From: Mucilaginibacter limnophilus
GTDB lineage: Bacteria; Bacteroidota; Bacteroidia; Sphingobacteriales; Sphingobacteriaceae
Reading direction: 5' to 3'
Assembly: GCF_004005815.1 (NCBI RefSeq)
Contig: NZ_SACK01000002.1
Location: 1-64,000, forward strand
Length of the DNA: 64,000 nucleotides
In this document: positions 1-7,054 of the stretch, piece by piece
Layout of the letters: every line of letters begins with the position of its first letter
Position numbering within the stretch: position 1 is the first letter of the stretch
Made by a program: the position numbers and the translations under genes
The notes under the pieces: generated by a model
What the model was told of the DNA's origin: nothing
The model's input: only the letters and a program-made list of their open reading frames with translations
Database searches by the model: none

Positions 1-328
1 GAACTTTTTTGAAAGAACGTCCTTTAGCATCTTATTATCCAAAGCCAGTTCTGCATACATGTGTTTAAGCTTGCGGTTCTCTTCTTCCAGTTCTTTCAGC
101 CGTTTCAGCTCCTGACTGTCCATGCCGCATACTTCTTTCGCCAGTTGTAAAACGTGGATTTGTGAATGCCCAGTTCGCGGCATACATCATTGAGCTCACG
201 GCCGCCTTCATATTCCTTGATGGCCTTTACGATCTGTGCTTCGGAAATAATAGAGTTCTTCATCGTTTGACTGTTTAAAGTTAAGACTTTTCGTCCTTTA
301 AGCAGTCCGGTTTTTAGGAGGGGTTACA
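1..328 (-). mobile_element. IS3-family insertion sequence, partial (one terminus plus orfA start)
   Basis: The element runs off the left window edge. Its inner end is at 328: on the minus strand it begins TGTAACCCCTCCTAAAAACC, with the terminal TG typical of IS3-family elements, about 65 bases before the orfA start codon. The orfA reading is a classic IS3/IS911-type helix-turn-helix followed by a leucine-zipper-like stretch. The element interrupts a putative immunity-protein gene that continues from 329 to 470. The other terminus, orfB and the target duplication are outside the window, so subgroup and completeness are not known. Confidence 0.85.
105..263 (-). pseudogene. IS3-family transposase OrfA, frameshifted
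   Basis: The minus-strand frame from ATG 263 reads MKNSIISEAQIVKAIKEYEG and continues through a helix-turn-helix ending HKSTFYNWRKKY, as in OrfA proteins that bind IS ends. It then meets TGA at 105-107 after 52 codons. In the adjacent frame the normal continuation (GMDSQELKRLKELEEENRKL, then KHMYAELALDNKMLKDVLSK) runs on to the window edge, so one base appears to be missing near position 128. The break lies far before the usual orfA/orfB slippage site and is therefore unlikely to be programmed. Either this copy is inactive or there is a sequencing error. Confidence 0.8.
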
Positions 329-470
329 GCCTTGCATGTTCGAAGAGATGAAGTACATGCTCCGCGCAATCGGCTGCCCAAAGGGCAAGTAACCGATGAT
401 GCTCTTCCGTTAAGGTTCCTCCTCTTCTTATTGTAATGAATCTTTGGTCACGGTCTTTTGGTAATATCAT
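324..470 (-). pseudogene. Putative immunity protein (Imm-5-like), N-terminal fragment cut by IS
   Basis: The frame from ATG 470 encodes MILPKDRDQRFITIRRGGTL followed by TEEHHRLLALWAADCAEHVL and HLFEHAR. I recognise this as the conserved N-terminus of the family annotated as 'putative immunity protein', whose members are normally about 150 to 200 residues. At the IS junction (328/329) homology stops, and the first bases of the IS terminus (TGTAA) supply the stop codon at 324-326, leaving 48 residues. The rest of the gene should lie on the far side of the IS, outside the window. Family assignment is from memory of the motif; a role in toxin immunity is only the family label. Confidence 0.72.
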
Positions 471-564
471 TGCCTTTAACTAATGCTATTAACATGGTTA
501 TGCAGCGATGTAAAACAATTTAAAACATTCGCGTGCTCCGATGTTTAATGTTTCATGCTGCTTT

Positions 565-1026
565 TCATGAATTATCCTTTTCAAATAGCGCGGCAAGATT
601 TAGAAGTATGGTTTTCCAGCCTTCTTTGGTGCGCTCTGCATAATCTGCCCATTTCGGGTCCATCTGGTGCGTCAATATCAAATGGCAGCCGCTTGTGGAT
701 GGTGATAGATTGATCGACACGATACTTTCTTTGGCCGCTTCCTGGCCAATTCCCCAGGTGAATACTAATCGTTCATTCTTTTGGACTTCAAGATAGGTAC
801 CGATATGGTCGAGTTGGTTACCATTTCGTTCGACCACATAAGAGAACGTTCCGCCAATCTTTGGATTATTTTCGAGCTTCGTGATGCTTTCCTTACGAAC
901 CTCAGGGCCGAACATCCATTTAGCGATCACATTGGTGTCCAGCCAGGCCTGAAAAACGATAGTCGCATCTGCGTTGAAATCTTGAGCGACTTCTATCGTG
1001 GGCTTTTTATTATTTTGTATCTCCAT
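565..1026 (-). CDS. SRPBCC (AHSA1-type START-like) domain protein
   Basis: This 153-residue protein is a single AHSA1/activator-of-Hsp90-type SRPBCC domain. Visible hallmarks are the N-terminal strand with VFQAWLDTNVIAKWMFGP, the central GGTFSYVVERNGN turn, LVFTWG, and the C-terminal helix with the WADYAERTKEGWKTIL pattern. Such proteins form a hydrophobic-cavity fold; in bacteria they are commonly encoded beside ArsR-type repressors, and their ligands are mostly unknown. It is divergent from the ArsR-SRPBCC-DoxX operon starting at 1404, and a perfect palindrome 19 bases upstream of its start resembles the sites in front of that operon. Co-regulation is inferred. Confidence 0.85.
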   Translation of the reverse strand: MEIQNNKKPTIEVAQDFNADATIVFQAWLDTNVIAKWMFGPEVRKESITKLENNPKIGGTFSYVVERNGNQLDHIGTYLEVQKNERLVFTWGIGQEAAKESIVSINLSPSTSGCHLILTHQMDPKWADYAERTKEGWKTILLNLAALFEKDNS

Positions 1027-1044
1027 AGGTAAGTTTTTAGTTAA

Positions 1045-1060
1045 ATGACTAATTAGTCAT
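1045..1060. promoter_or_regulatory. Perfect 16-bp palindrome upstream of SRPBCC gene (putative ArsR operator)
   Basis: ATGACTAATTAGTCAT is identical to its reverse complement and lies just upstream of the minus-strand SRPBCC gene that begins at 1026. Its TGACT/AGTCA half-sites recur at 1387-1398 in front of the ArsR-type gene. ArsR-family dimers bind such palindromes, so this is a likely operator; binding itself is inferred. Confidence 0.55.
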
Positions 1061-1354
1061 ATTTTGTTCTTGTCAGCTAATTCCTTCTGAACTTCGCCCG
1101 TATTACCATCGAGATCGTCGGTAATACATATAACAAAGTGTTATAAAGTTAATACTAAAATAGCCAGTGCCTGTAGCCTGGTCCCGCATTTTTTAGAAAA
1201 ACATCGATTTTCAGCTGCTGGTTTTACAGGTGAGTACTGCGATTTTCCAACAGACAAACACCGATGGTCTGGCCGGCCTTGCATTGGCACATAACTCTGT
1301 AGTGATCTGATAACTTTCCCATATTAGAGTAAGTTAAAAATTTCGATAAAAAAG

Positions 1355-1385
1355 TTGTGTAGTCAAATAACTACATTTACATTTG
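1355..1385 (+). promoter_or_regulatory. Bacteroidota-type promoter of the arsR-like operon
   Basis: A TTG at 1355-1357 is followed after 20 bases by TACATTTG at 1378-1385, an exact match to the Bacteroidota primary-sigma -7 element TAnnTTTG. Transcription would start about 1390, a short distance before ATG 1404. Two inverted repeats (1358-1375 and 1387-1398) overlap this promoter, as expected for autorepression. Confidence 0.6.
1358..1375. promoter_or_regulatory. Inverted repeat TGTAGT-N6-ACTACA inside arsR-like promoter
   Basis: The 6-base arms TGTAGT (1358-1363) and ACTACA (1370-1375) are perfectly complementary and lie between the -33 and -7 elements. The site looks like one of two adjacent operators for the downstream ArsR-type repressor. 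Confidence 0.5.
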
Positions 1386-1386
1386 T

Positions 1387-1398
1387 AGTCAAATGACT
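1387..1398. promoter_or_regulatory. Inverted repeat AGTCA-AA-TGACT, putative ArsR operator
   Basis: AGTCAAATGACT has perfect 5-base arms and sits immediately downstream of the -7 element, over the likely transcription start of the operon beginning at 1404. It shares half-sites with the palindrome at 1045-1060 on the divergent side. Confidence 0.5.
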
Positions 1399-1403
1399 CC
1401 ATA

Positions 1404-1727
1404 ATGAATTTAAGACGAGACGTATTTCAGGCCATTGCCGACCCAACCAGGCGGGCCATTTTGCTGCTGATAGCTACGCAATCCATGACAGCAGGGGCCA
1501 TTGCTTCCAACTTTGATACGGCAAGGCCTACCGTTTCTAAACATTTACAAATTCTCACCGAGTGTGAACTGCTTAAACAAGAGCAAAACGGTCGGGAAAT
1601 TTACTACCACATCAACGCCAAGCAAATGAAAGAAGTAGCTGACTTTATTGAGCCGTTCCGCCAGATGTGGGATGACAGGTTTAACAAACTGGAAACAGTA
1701 ATGAAAAACTATAAAAGCAAACAATAG
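1404..1727 (+). CDS. ArsR-family winged-helix transcriptional repressor
   Basis: This 107-residue protein begins with the family signature [16 protein letters not shown], followed by a winged helix whose recognition segment is [19 protein letters not shown] and a wing [11 protein letters not shown]. No cysteine pair or metal-binding motif is visible, so it resembles the SdpR/YczG type found next to SRPBCC genes rather than metal sensors. It is the first gene of a tight operon: its TAG is followed directly by the ATG of the next SRPBCC gene, then DoxX and YdeI genes. Palindromes over its own promoter suggest autorepression. Confidence 0.9.
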   Translation: MNLRRDVFQAIADPTRRAILLLIATQSMTAGAIASNFDTARPTVSKHLQILTECELLKQEQNGREIYYHINAKQMKEVADFIEPFRQMWDDRFNKLETVMKNYKSKQ

Positions 1728-2201
1728 ATGGAAAAAAAAACAAAAGTGAAAGCCGAAGACGGTAAACAGGAAATTGTCATCACAAGAGAATTTGATTTAT
1801 CTGTTGAACTTCTTTTTAAAGCATACCAGGAACCCAAACTTTTTGAGCAATGGATGGAAACCAAAGTGCTTAAAATGGAGAACAGAAAACATGGCTCTTA
1901 TTCGTTTGAAACCTCACGCAACGGAAACGTGGTTTTTCGTGCAAATGGAACGATACACGATTTGGTGCCGAACCAAAAAATCACGCGAACATTTGAAATG
2001 GAAAATACGCCATTTCCTGTTCAGTTGGAATATCTGGAATTTGAAAAACTGACCCAAAATACCAGTAAACTCACCATGCATATTTTATTTAAGTCCATTG
2101 AGTTCAGGAACCAACTGATGCAAATGCCTTTTGCGCAGGGTATAAATATGGCGCATAACCGGTTAGAGGAAATCTTAACAACCTTAAATAACACACGATG
2201 A
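1728..2201 (+). CDS. SRPBCC (AHSA1-type) domain protein
   Basis: This 157-residue SRPBCC protein shows ITREFDLSVELLFKAYQEPK at its start, the FEQWM segment, a GSYSFETSRNGN turn and TRTFEMENTPFPVQLEYLEF. It starts directly after the repressor's stop codon and overlaps the following DoxX gene by 4 bases (ATGA), so translational coupling is likely. It is only distantly similar to the divergent SRPBCC protein at 565-1026. Ligand and activity are unknown; the linked repressor, SRPBCC and DoxX set is a common arrangement thought to respond to small-molecule or redox stress. Confidence 0.87.
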   Translation: MEKKTKVKAEDGKQEIVITREFDLSVELLFKAYQEPKLFEQWMETKVLKMENRKHGSYSFETSRNGNVVFRANGTIHDLVPNQKITRTFEMENTPFPVQLEYLEFEKLTQNTSKLTMHILFKSIEFRNQLMQMPFAQGINMAHNRLEEILTTLNNTR

Positions 2202-2617
2202 ATAAGCGGAATAAGATCTTCTATTGGATCATAACCATATTCCTGTCCATCGGTATGACGGCCGGTGGTGTACAGCAGTTACTACAAATTGGCGGCTACA
2301 ACAATATTGTAAGCTCGTTAGGTTACCCCTTATATCTTCTAAGTATTATCGGTGCATGGAAAATATTAGGCGTTATCGCTATTCTCGTCCCAGGATTTCG
2401 CCTTTTGAAAGAGTGGGCTTATGCAGGCTATTTGTTCACCATGTCGGGCGCTTTTGTTTCCCATTTAGTGATCGGACAGGCATTTGCTGAAGCTGTTCCA
2501 TCATTAGTTTTATTGATGGCAACTGTTTTATCATGGTTCTTCAGGCCAGCTAACAGGAAATTAAACTTAAATAATAACACCAATGAGAAATCCCAAAGTA
2601 GAATGGTTCTTCAATAA
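2198..2617 (+). CDS. DoxX-family integral membrane protein
   Basis: This 139-residue protein has four hydrophobic segments (about residues 8-28, 44-67, 73-92 and 99-115) in the DoxX/DoxX-like pattern, including YPLYLLSIIGAWKILGVIAIL and EWAYAGYLFTMSGAFVSH. It overlaps the SRPBCC gene by 4 bases and the YdeI gene by 35 bases, making a four-gene operon. DoxX proteins lie in the inner membrane and have been tied to thiol and redox homeostasis in some bacteria; the specific role here is unknown. The hydrophilic tail may be non-conserved because it overlaps the next gene. Confidence 0.85.
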   Translation: MNKRNKIFYWIITIFLSIGMTAGGVQQLLQIGGYNNIVSSLGYPLYLLSIIGAWKILGVIAILVPGFRLLKEWAYAGYLFTMSGAFVSHLVIGQAFAEAVPSLVLLMATVLSWFFRPANRKLNLNNNTNEKSQSRMVLQ

Positions 2618-3164
2618 AGAAGGCCAATGGCAGGAAGCTTATCAGGAACTGCGCGACATCGTGCTGGATTGCGGTTTGACAGAAGAGTTGAAATGGGGTT
2701 GCCCTTGCTATGCCCAAGAGCGAAGCAACATTGTTTTAATACACGGTTTTAAAGATTATTGTGCGCTGTTGTTTATGCAAGGTGCTTTGCTGAAAGATCC
2801 AAACAATATGCTGGTACAACAAACGGCCAATGTTCAATCGGCCAGACAACTGCGCTTTTCGGAGGTCGAAGAAATTATTAAAAGCGAAGCAATTATTAAG
2901 GCCTACATCAAAGAAGCCATAAAAAATGATAAAGCCGGCTTAAAAGTGGTGAAGAAAACAACAACCGAGTTTAACGTACCACAGGAATTTCAAGCTGCAT
3001 TGGATGAGATGCATGAACTGAAGATGGCGTTTGGTAAACTAACACCGGGAAGACAAAGGGGCTATCTTTTGTATTTTTCTGCGGCTAAACAATCCAAAAC
3101 AAGAATGGAAAGAGTTGAGAAACATATTATCAATATTTTGGACAATAAAGGCTTAGACGAGTAA
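2583..3164 (+). CDS. YdeI/OmdD-associated (DUF1801 plus OmdA-like) protein
   Basis: This 193-residue protein opens with a DUF1801/YdhG-like domain (ELRDIVLDCGLTEELKWGCP, then CYAQERSNIVLIHGFKDYCA) and ends with the bacteriocin-resistance YdeI/OmdA tail, rich in AFGKLTPGRQRGYLLYFSAA and KQSKTRMERVEKH. The family is cytoplasmic, and its function is poorly defined despite the old 'resistance' name. It starts inside the DoxX gene, so it is most likely the last cistron of the repressor operon. No terminator hairpin is evident directly after it. Confidence 0.85.
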   Translation: MRNPKVEWFFNKEGQWQEAYQELRDIVLDCGLTEELKWGCPCYAQERSNIVLIHGFKDYCALLFMQGALLKDPNNMLVQQTANVQSARQLRFSEVEEIIKSEAIIKAYIKEAIKNDKAGLKVVKKTTTEFNVPQEFQAALDEMHELKMAFGKLTPGRQRGYLLYFSAAKQSKTRMERVEKHIINILDNKGLDE

Positions 3165-3449
3165 TGAAACATGGTAAGCACAGCGTGTTGATTCGAGCTA
3201 TACTTATTTAATGTACGAGAATATTGAAATCTCTAGCACTCCTTAGCAGGTCTTATCATAGATGCCCTTCTAATTATAGTATGAATTATTGAACTTGTAC
3301 AAGAAAGACCGAGTGAACATTTTTTAGTAGATATACCATACTACCGTAGCGTTATAAAATTACTCTAATGCTATATAATGGGAGCTGAAATGCCAAATGG
3401 CCTGTGATGTGCTTAAGGGATCAGCTCCCCAGAAGGTCGGCAAACCTTT

Positions 3450-4007
3450 TTATAACTCAGTAAGATTCTCCGGTTCGTATTCGAGTTCCACAACACCTGA
3501 TTTAAAAACATTCGTACCTATCAATTTCAAGCCAATTCGTTCTTTTAAATCTTCAAATAACGGCTTTCCGCTACCCAAAACGACAGGGTGCACCGATATT
3601 TTATACCTGTCGATAAGGCCTAGATTAATAAAGGTCTTTATCAGGTTGGCGCCACCATATAGCCATATATCTTTATCGCCCTGCTTTTTAATTTCTGCTA
3701 CCTTATAGGCTACATCTGAAGTTATGTAGGTGGCTTTTTCACCCGGCCTGCTTTGGCTGGAAAAGATAAATTTCTTTTTGGAATGTATCGCTGACCACAT
3801 CTGTTTCTCATTAGGGCTTGCGTTTTCATCTGGCTGAAAATTTCCCCATCCATCATAACTTACCCGTCCATAAAACATAGTGTCGACGCTTTCTATGAAG
3901 GCTTCAAAATTCATATCGTCGTCCATAACGCACCAATCAACTTCTCCGTTTGGACCTTCTATAAAACCATCCAAGGTAATTGCCAAGTTTAATATTACTT
4001 TTTTCAT
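3450..4007 (-). CDS. Dihydrofolate reductase-like (RibD C-terminal domain) protein
   Basis: The start is set at ATG 4007, giving MKKVILNLAITLDGFIEGPN; an upstream extension to 4079 encodes an atypical hydrophobic leader and is rejected. The 185-residue protein is a stand-alone RibD_C domain: TLDGFIEGP near the start, FYGRVSYDGW (NADPH-site region), a central strand KFIFSSQS, and the IWLYGGANLIKTFINLGLID core. Relatives bind NADPH, but most stand-alone copies have no proven substrate. A second paralogous module (reductase plus AraC regulator) occurs at 6432-7831. The AraC gene and a UvrA relic lie upstream on this side. Confidence 0.85.
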   Translation of the reverse strand: MKKVILNLAITLDGFIEGPNGEVDWCVMDDDMNFEAFIESVDTMFYGRVSYDGWGNFQPDENASPNEKQMWSAIHSKKKFIFSSQSRPGEKATYITSDVAYKVAEIKKQGDKDIWLYGGANLIKTFINLGLIDRYKISVHPVVLGSGKPLFEDLKERIGLKLIGTNVFKSGVVELEYEPENLTEL

Positions 4008-4206
4008 GATTGCATTTTTAAACAAAACTAAGTGTTGAATTCGCTTCAATCCTTGGAAAAAAACGACAAACAACAACAAAAAGGTCGTTTTTCTTCAAAA
4101 GACTAACACTAAGCATCAGTTAAATTTGCATTCCCAAATTAGAATATGATAGTCCCTGAATCATCTTCATGACTAAATATAAGCGGAATTATGAGCTAAG
4201 ACCACA

Positions 4207-4335
4207 TGCGGCCCTGAAGCAGGAAAGAATGGAGGGAAGATAATTTTTGAAGGAAGGCCCGAGGAGCTTGTCAAAAGTATTAACTCAATCACCGGAAAGT
4301 TTCTCAAAGCGTCTTTAAAGACCGCTGCCAAATAA
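4207..4335 (+). pseudogene. UvrA-like (excinuclease ABC subunit A) C-terminal relic
   Basis: The plus-strand frame ending at TAA 4333-4335 reads GPEAGKNGGKIIFEGRPEEL then VKSINSITGKFLKASLKTAA. This matches the extreme C-terminus of UvrA-type ABC ATPases (LGPEGG..GG.I...GTPEE......S.TG.YL). Upstream in the same frame there is a stop at 4192-4194 and no further homology, so only about 40 codons of a roughly 800- to 950-residue protein remain. It is wedged between a RibD_C gene and an AraC gene, both on the other strand, which points to past deletion or recombination here. Confidence 0.65.
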
Positions 4336-4353
4336 ATGGACGCTCTATAAGTG

Positions 4354-5085
4354 CTAAAGCTCTGACGGGGTCAAACCCGTATGCTCTTTTATTTCGTTAC
4401 TGAGATGAGCATGGTCATAGAAGCCACATTCATAAGCTATTTCAGACAAAGTTCTGTTAGAAGCGCTATTGATCAATGATAAAGCTTTTTGAAAACGGAT
4501 GATCTTTGAATACTCTTTTGGCGTAATTCCAATTTGCATTTTAAAATTCCGCTCTAACTGCCTTAGCGTCATGTGGTTTCTTTTTGCAAGCTCAAAAATG
4601 TTCAATTGCCCGTTTGAATGCTGAATATCTTCTAAAGCAGAATGTAGTTGATTTTTTTTGTCTATAATTCTTTGAGAAAAAAATTGGTTGAGATAATTAG
4701 ATCGCTCTTTTATAATTCTGTCGGTATTAAAAGAATAAGATCTATCAAACTCGATGGTGTTGTCTTTTAGCTCACTTTGCGGTGCATATTTATAAAAATT
4801 CGAAAAAGTAGCAGGCTTTAGACAAACTCCCAGAAGATGCGTGTTGTGATCTATGAAACTATCTTTAAAAGATGTCATCGCGCCTACAACATAAGTTTTA
4901 CCGAACTCCATGGTTACCAAACCATTGTCTGTCTTGCAACGCTCTCCCAAATTCATTACCAGTCCTGGACATCCATCAGGGAAAATTCGTTCCCATTGCC
5001 CGTCATTCTCCGCACCCTTCAACTCCCAAAAAGCATGAATAAAGGATTGCAATTCTCTGCAAGGCTTTACTTCTGTATATTCCAT
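4354..5085 (-). CDS. AraC-family transcriptional regulator (DUF6597-type N-terminus)
   Basis: This 243-residue regulator has an N-terminal sensor region (FIHAFWELKG, IFPDGCPGLVMNLG) of the DUF6597 type common in Bacteroidota. A C-terminal AraC double helix-turn-helix follows from about residue 155 (LAKRNHMTLRQLERNFKMQI, GITPKEY, then LSEIAYECGFYDHAHLSNEI). The effector is unknown. It lies upstream of, and in the same direction as, the RibD_C reductase gene at 3450-4007, the same order seen again at 6432-7831. The roughly 350 bases between contain the oppositely oriented UvrA relic. Confidence 0.88.
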   Translation of the reverse strand: MEYTEVKPCRELQSFIHAFWELKGAENDGQWERIFPDGCPGLVMNLGERCKTDNGLVTMEFGKTYVVGAMTSFKDSFIDHNTHLLGVCLKPATFSNFYKYAPQSELKDNTIEFDRSYSFNTDRIIKERSNYLNQFFSQRIIDKKNQLHSALEDIQHSNGQLNIFELAKRNHMTLRQLERNFKMQIGITPKEYSKIIRFQKALSLINSASNRTLSEIAYECGFYDHAHLSNEIKEHTGLTPSEL

Positions 5086-5426
5086 GGTCTCAGCTATTTG
5101 AGTGAGATTCGCGTTTTAAACTCGTTACTAAATGTTTTTTGACGTCTGAAAAAGCAATATATTTCACTAACGAATTTAGCAAAAATAACTAAAATAGCGA
5201 GTCTATACTTTGGGTAAAATGTCTGTAGTTACGCTGTTACATGGACATGGCCTGAAGAGTGCTGCGCTGCTTCCTGTACTTTTAGCATGAGTAAGGTCAG
5301 CTGTTTGTCAATCAGCTCTTCAATCTCCCGTTTGATCTTTTTATATGTAGCAATGTGCTAATTGGATAAAATTCTCGTTTACCACTCATGCAGGTTAACA
5401 AAACAGAATGTACCTTTGCCGATAAG
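5086..5426. other. Intergenic region upstream of AraC and small membrane-protein genes
   Basis: This spacer separates the divergent AraC gene and the small membrane-protein gene. The minus strand has a short open stretch (about 5229-5351) that would encode KKIKREIEELIDKQLTLLML and a short tail, but it has no convincing start codon, so no gene is called. A promoter-like element lies at 5411-5418. Confidence 0.4.
5411..5418 (+). promoter_or_regulatory. -7 promoter element TACCTTTG
   Basis: TACCTTTG matches the Bacteroidota -7 consensus TAnnTTTG exactly and is followed 8 bases later by ATG 5427. No clear TTG is present at the -33 spacing. If used, the transcript would have almost no leader, and the upstream in-frame ATG at 5388 could not be translated, which favours the start at 5427. 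Confidence 0.45.
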
Positions 5427-5801
5427 ATGGATCGCAGTCAACATAAGCCACTTAGCGTCCGCGGATTTTTTTCGCTGACTATAGCAGTACTTTTCCTCTT
5501 GCTGGGCTTTTGTCCTTTGCGGAATGTGCTGGCTGCCTCCTTATTTCAAAACCACCAGAGCGTCCCGAAAACAAACGGTGCACATCTCTTGACAGGTACA
5601 GAACACTGCACACTAACTTTGGCTAAGGAAAGCACAGTTTCCGATACAAAGCGATTAACTGTCCCTTTTGCGGTTGTTATGACGATACTGTTCTTCGGCA
5701 GCATTTTGCCGGAGCAGCCATTCCCCTCCTTGCGGGTGTTCCGTCGTTTTGATTTAAAACGACGACCGCTCTATCTGTGTAACCGCGTCTGGCGGATCTG
5801 A
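5427..5801 (+). CDS. Small hypothetical membrane protein upstream of DoxX
   Basis: From ATG 5427 the product is 124 residues with two hydrophobic segments, FFSLTIAVLFLLLGFCPLRN near the N-terminus (signal-like, ending VLAAS) and VPFAVVMTILFFGSILPEQP near the C-terminus. It then has a basic tail ending in PLYLCNRVWRI. I have the impression that similar small proteins with the PLYL.NR..RI ending precede DoxX genes in other Bacteroidota, but no function is known. The earlier ATG at 5388 lies upstream of a promoter-like element and adds a poorly conserved leader. The DoxX gene follows after 66 bases. Confidence 0.65.
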   Translation: MDRSQHKPLSVRGFFSLTIAVLFLLLGFCPLRNVLAASLFQNHQSVPKTNGAHLLTGTEHCTLTLAKESTVSDTKRLTVPFAVVMTILFFGSILPEQPFPSLRVFRRFDLKRRPLYLCNRVWRI

Positions 5802-5867
5802 TGAATATGATGGACTGATAAGGCGCGAATGCCCTTTTTTTATTATTCATCAAATCAATTTCATTTC

Positions 5868-6338
5868 ATGAGACATTTTCTTTCTGTTGTTGCTGGTAAG
5901 AACAACCGGCATTTGGCAACATTGATCCTGCGCCTGGTCATCGGCTTTGGCTTTATGGCGCATGGCTGGGCCAAACTGGACAGAGGGCCAGCCGGATTAG
6001 CACACTTGCTGATGCATTTACACATCCCTTTTCCGTTTGAGATGGCCTGGGCGGCTATACTTACCGAGCTTATAGGTGGCGCGGCACTTTTCATTGGCTT
6101 TTATACCCGGATCGTCGTTTTTCCGCTTATCGGTACGATGCTGTTCGCCATGTTTAGCATTCACCTGCATTATGGCTTCAGTTCGGTGAAAACGATCGGA
6201 CTGACGGCTGATGGCCCGGTATTCGGACCGCCAGGTTATGAGATCAATCTGGTTTATATTGCGGGTCTTGCCGCACTTGGCCTTCTAGGATCGGGACGGT
6301 GGTCTGCAGATGCGGTGCTGCACAAACGACCGGATTGA
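5868..6338 (+). CDS. DoxX-family membrane protein
   Basis: The start is placed at ATG 5868 (MRHFLSVVAGKNN), because the upstream in-frame extension to 5829 is hydrophilic and precedes the usual DoxX N-terminus. The 156-residue product has the canonical DoxX pattern: LATLILRLVIGFGFMAHGWA, an EMAWAAILTELIGGAALFIG helix, IVVFPLIGTMLFAMFSIH, and the LVYIAGLAALGLLGSGRWSAD ending. It belongs to the more typical DoxX subfamily than the gene at 2198. A strong hairpin terminator follows 11 bases downstream, so it closes the transcription unit started by the small membrane-protein gene. Confidence 0.88.
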   Translation: MRHFLSVVAGKNNRHLATLILRLVIGFGFMAHGWAKLDRGPAGLAHLLMHLHIPFPFEMAWAAILTELIGGAALFIGFYTRIVVFPLIGTMLFAMFSIHLHYGFSSVKTIGLTADGPVFGPPGYEINLVYIAGLAALGLLGSGRWSADAVLHKRPD

Positions 6339-6349
6339 CAGCTACGGAC

Positions 6350-6376
6350 AAACAGCCTTCGATAAGAAGGCTGTTT
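6350..6376 (+). terminator. Intrinsic terminator after DoxX gene
   Basis: Perfect 11-base arms AAACAGCCTTC (6350-6360) and GAAGGCTGTTT (6366-6376) enclose a 5-base loop, directly after the DoxX stop codon. The downstream T-run is weak (GCTATTAACTTTT), but position and stem strength support termination. Confidence 0.75.
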
Positions 6377-6431
6377 GCTATTAACTTTTCCGAGGCTGCG
6401 ACCGCGTGGGGAACTTGTTGACGCGTAGTCT

Positions 6432-6983
6432 CTACTTTACGGGAACGTAGCTCAGCACAATAACCCCTTTTTCCAATTGCTCCGCCTGTTTCAATTGAAA
6501 GCCCTCCGCAACCGGTTTTTGCAACAAGCGTTCACCGTAACCGGCGATATGCGGTTGGATCAACAGCTTTAATTCATCAATTAAACCTGCTTCCAGTAAA
6601 GCATTCACCAATTGCCCGCTTCCCTGAATGAGGATATTACCGCCTGGCTGTTGCTTAATTTCAGCAATGGCATCAATCACATCTTTGCTAATGATCGTTG
6701 TATCGCCCCAAGGTGCATCGGTTATCGAGCCTGATACCATGTATTTCTTTACATTATTCAATTTGTCTGCCACGCCCATCTCATTGTTTTTAAGCGATGA
6801 CCAATATGGATAAAGCATTTGGTAAGTGTTACGGCCATAAAGCATCGCGTCGCAATTGTCAATAGTTTGTTGAATATAAGCCGCACGACTATCACTGTGG
6901 TAAGGATTGAACCAGGTTCCGAAGTTTGTTGAATCAAAGACGCCATCTAATGACACCCATTCTGAAGCTATTATCTGTCTCAT
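6432..6983 (-). CDS. Dihydrofolate reductase-like (RibD C-terminal domain) protein
   Basis: This 183-residue protein is a stand-alone RibD_C/DHFR-fold protein: IIASEWVSLDGVFD at the N-terminus, DAMLYGRNTYQML (cofactor-site region), KYMVSGS, and GGNILIQGSGQLVNALLEAG followed by LIDELKLLIQPHIAGYG. It is expected to bind NAD(P)H; the substrate is unknown. An AraC regulator gene lies 71 bases upstream in the same direction, mirroring the pair at 3450-5085. The two RibD_C proteins differ considerably, so this is not a recent duplication. Confidence 0.87.
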   Translation of the reverse strand: MRQIIASEWVSLDGVFDSTNFGTWFNPYHSDSRAAYIQQTIDNCDAMLYGRNTYQMLYPYWSSLKNNEMGVADKLNNVKKYMVSGSITDAPWGDTTIISKDVIDAIAEIKQQPGGNILIQGSGQLVNALLEAGLIDELKLLIQPHIAGYGERLLQKPVAEGFQLKQAEQLEKGVIVLSYVPVK

Positions 6984-7054
6984 TGTTGAAGTGTTTTAAT
7001 AAGACAAAACTATTAGCCCTCATAACGGCAAAATAGAACAAACCCGACAGCGGC

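Noticed and set aside
346-392. Plus-strand fragment MFEEMKYMLRAIGCPKGK next to the IS
   Set aside because: It is only 18 codons, and the opposite strand carries a clearly better match to the immunity-protein family, so this is a shadow.
781-1032. 83-codon plus-strand frame over the SRPBCC gene
   Set aside because: It lies wholly within the SRPBCC gene on the other strand and has no recognisable domain.
3380-3429. Inverted repeat GGGAGCTGA/TCAGCTCCC downstream of the YdeI gene
   Set aside because: The 32-base loop is long and there is no T-run or promoter context; not convincing as a terminator or operator.
5229-5351. Minus-strand frame encoding KKIKREIEELIDKQLTLLML
   Set aside because: No start codon except an ATG that leaves 19 residues; may be a relic but there is too little to call.
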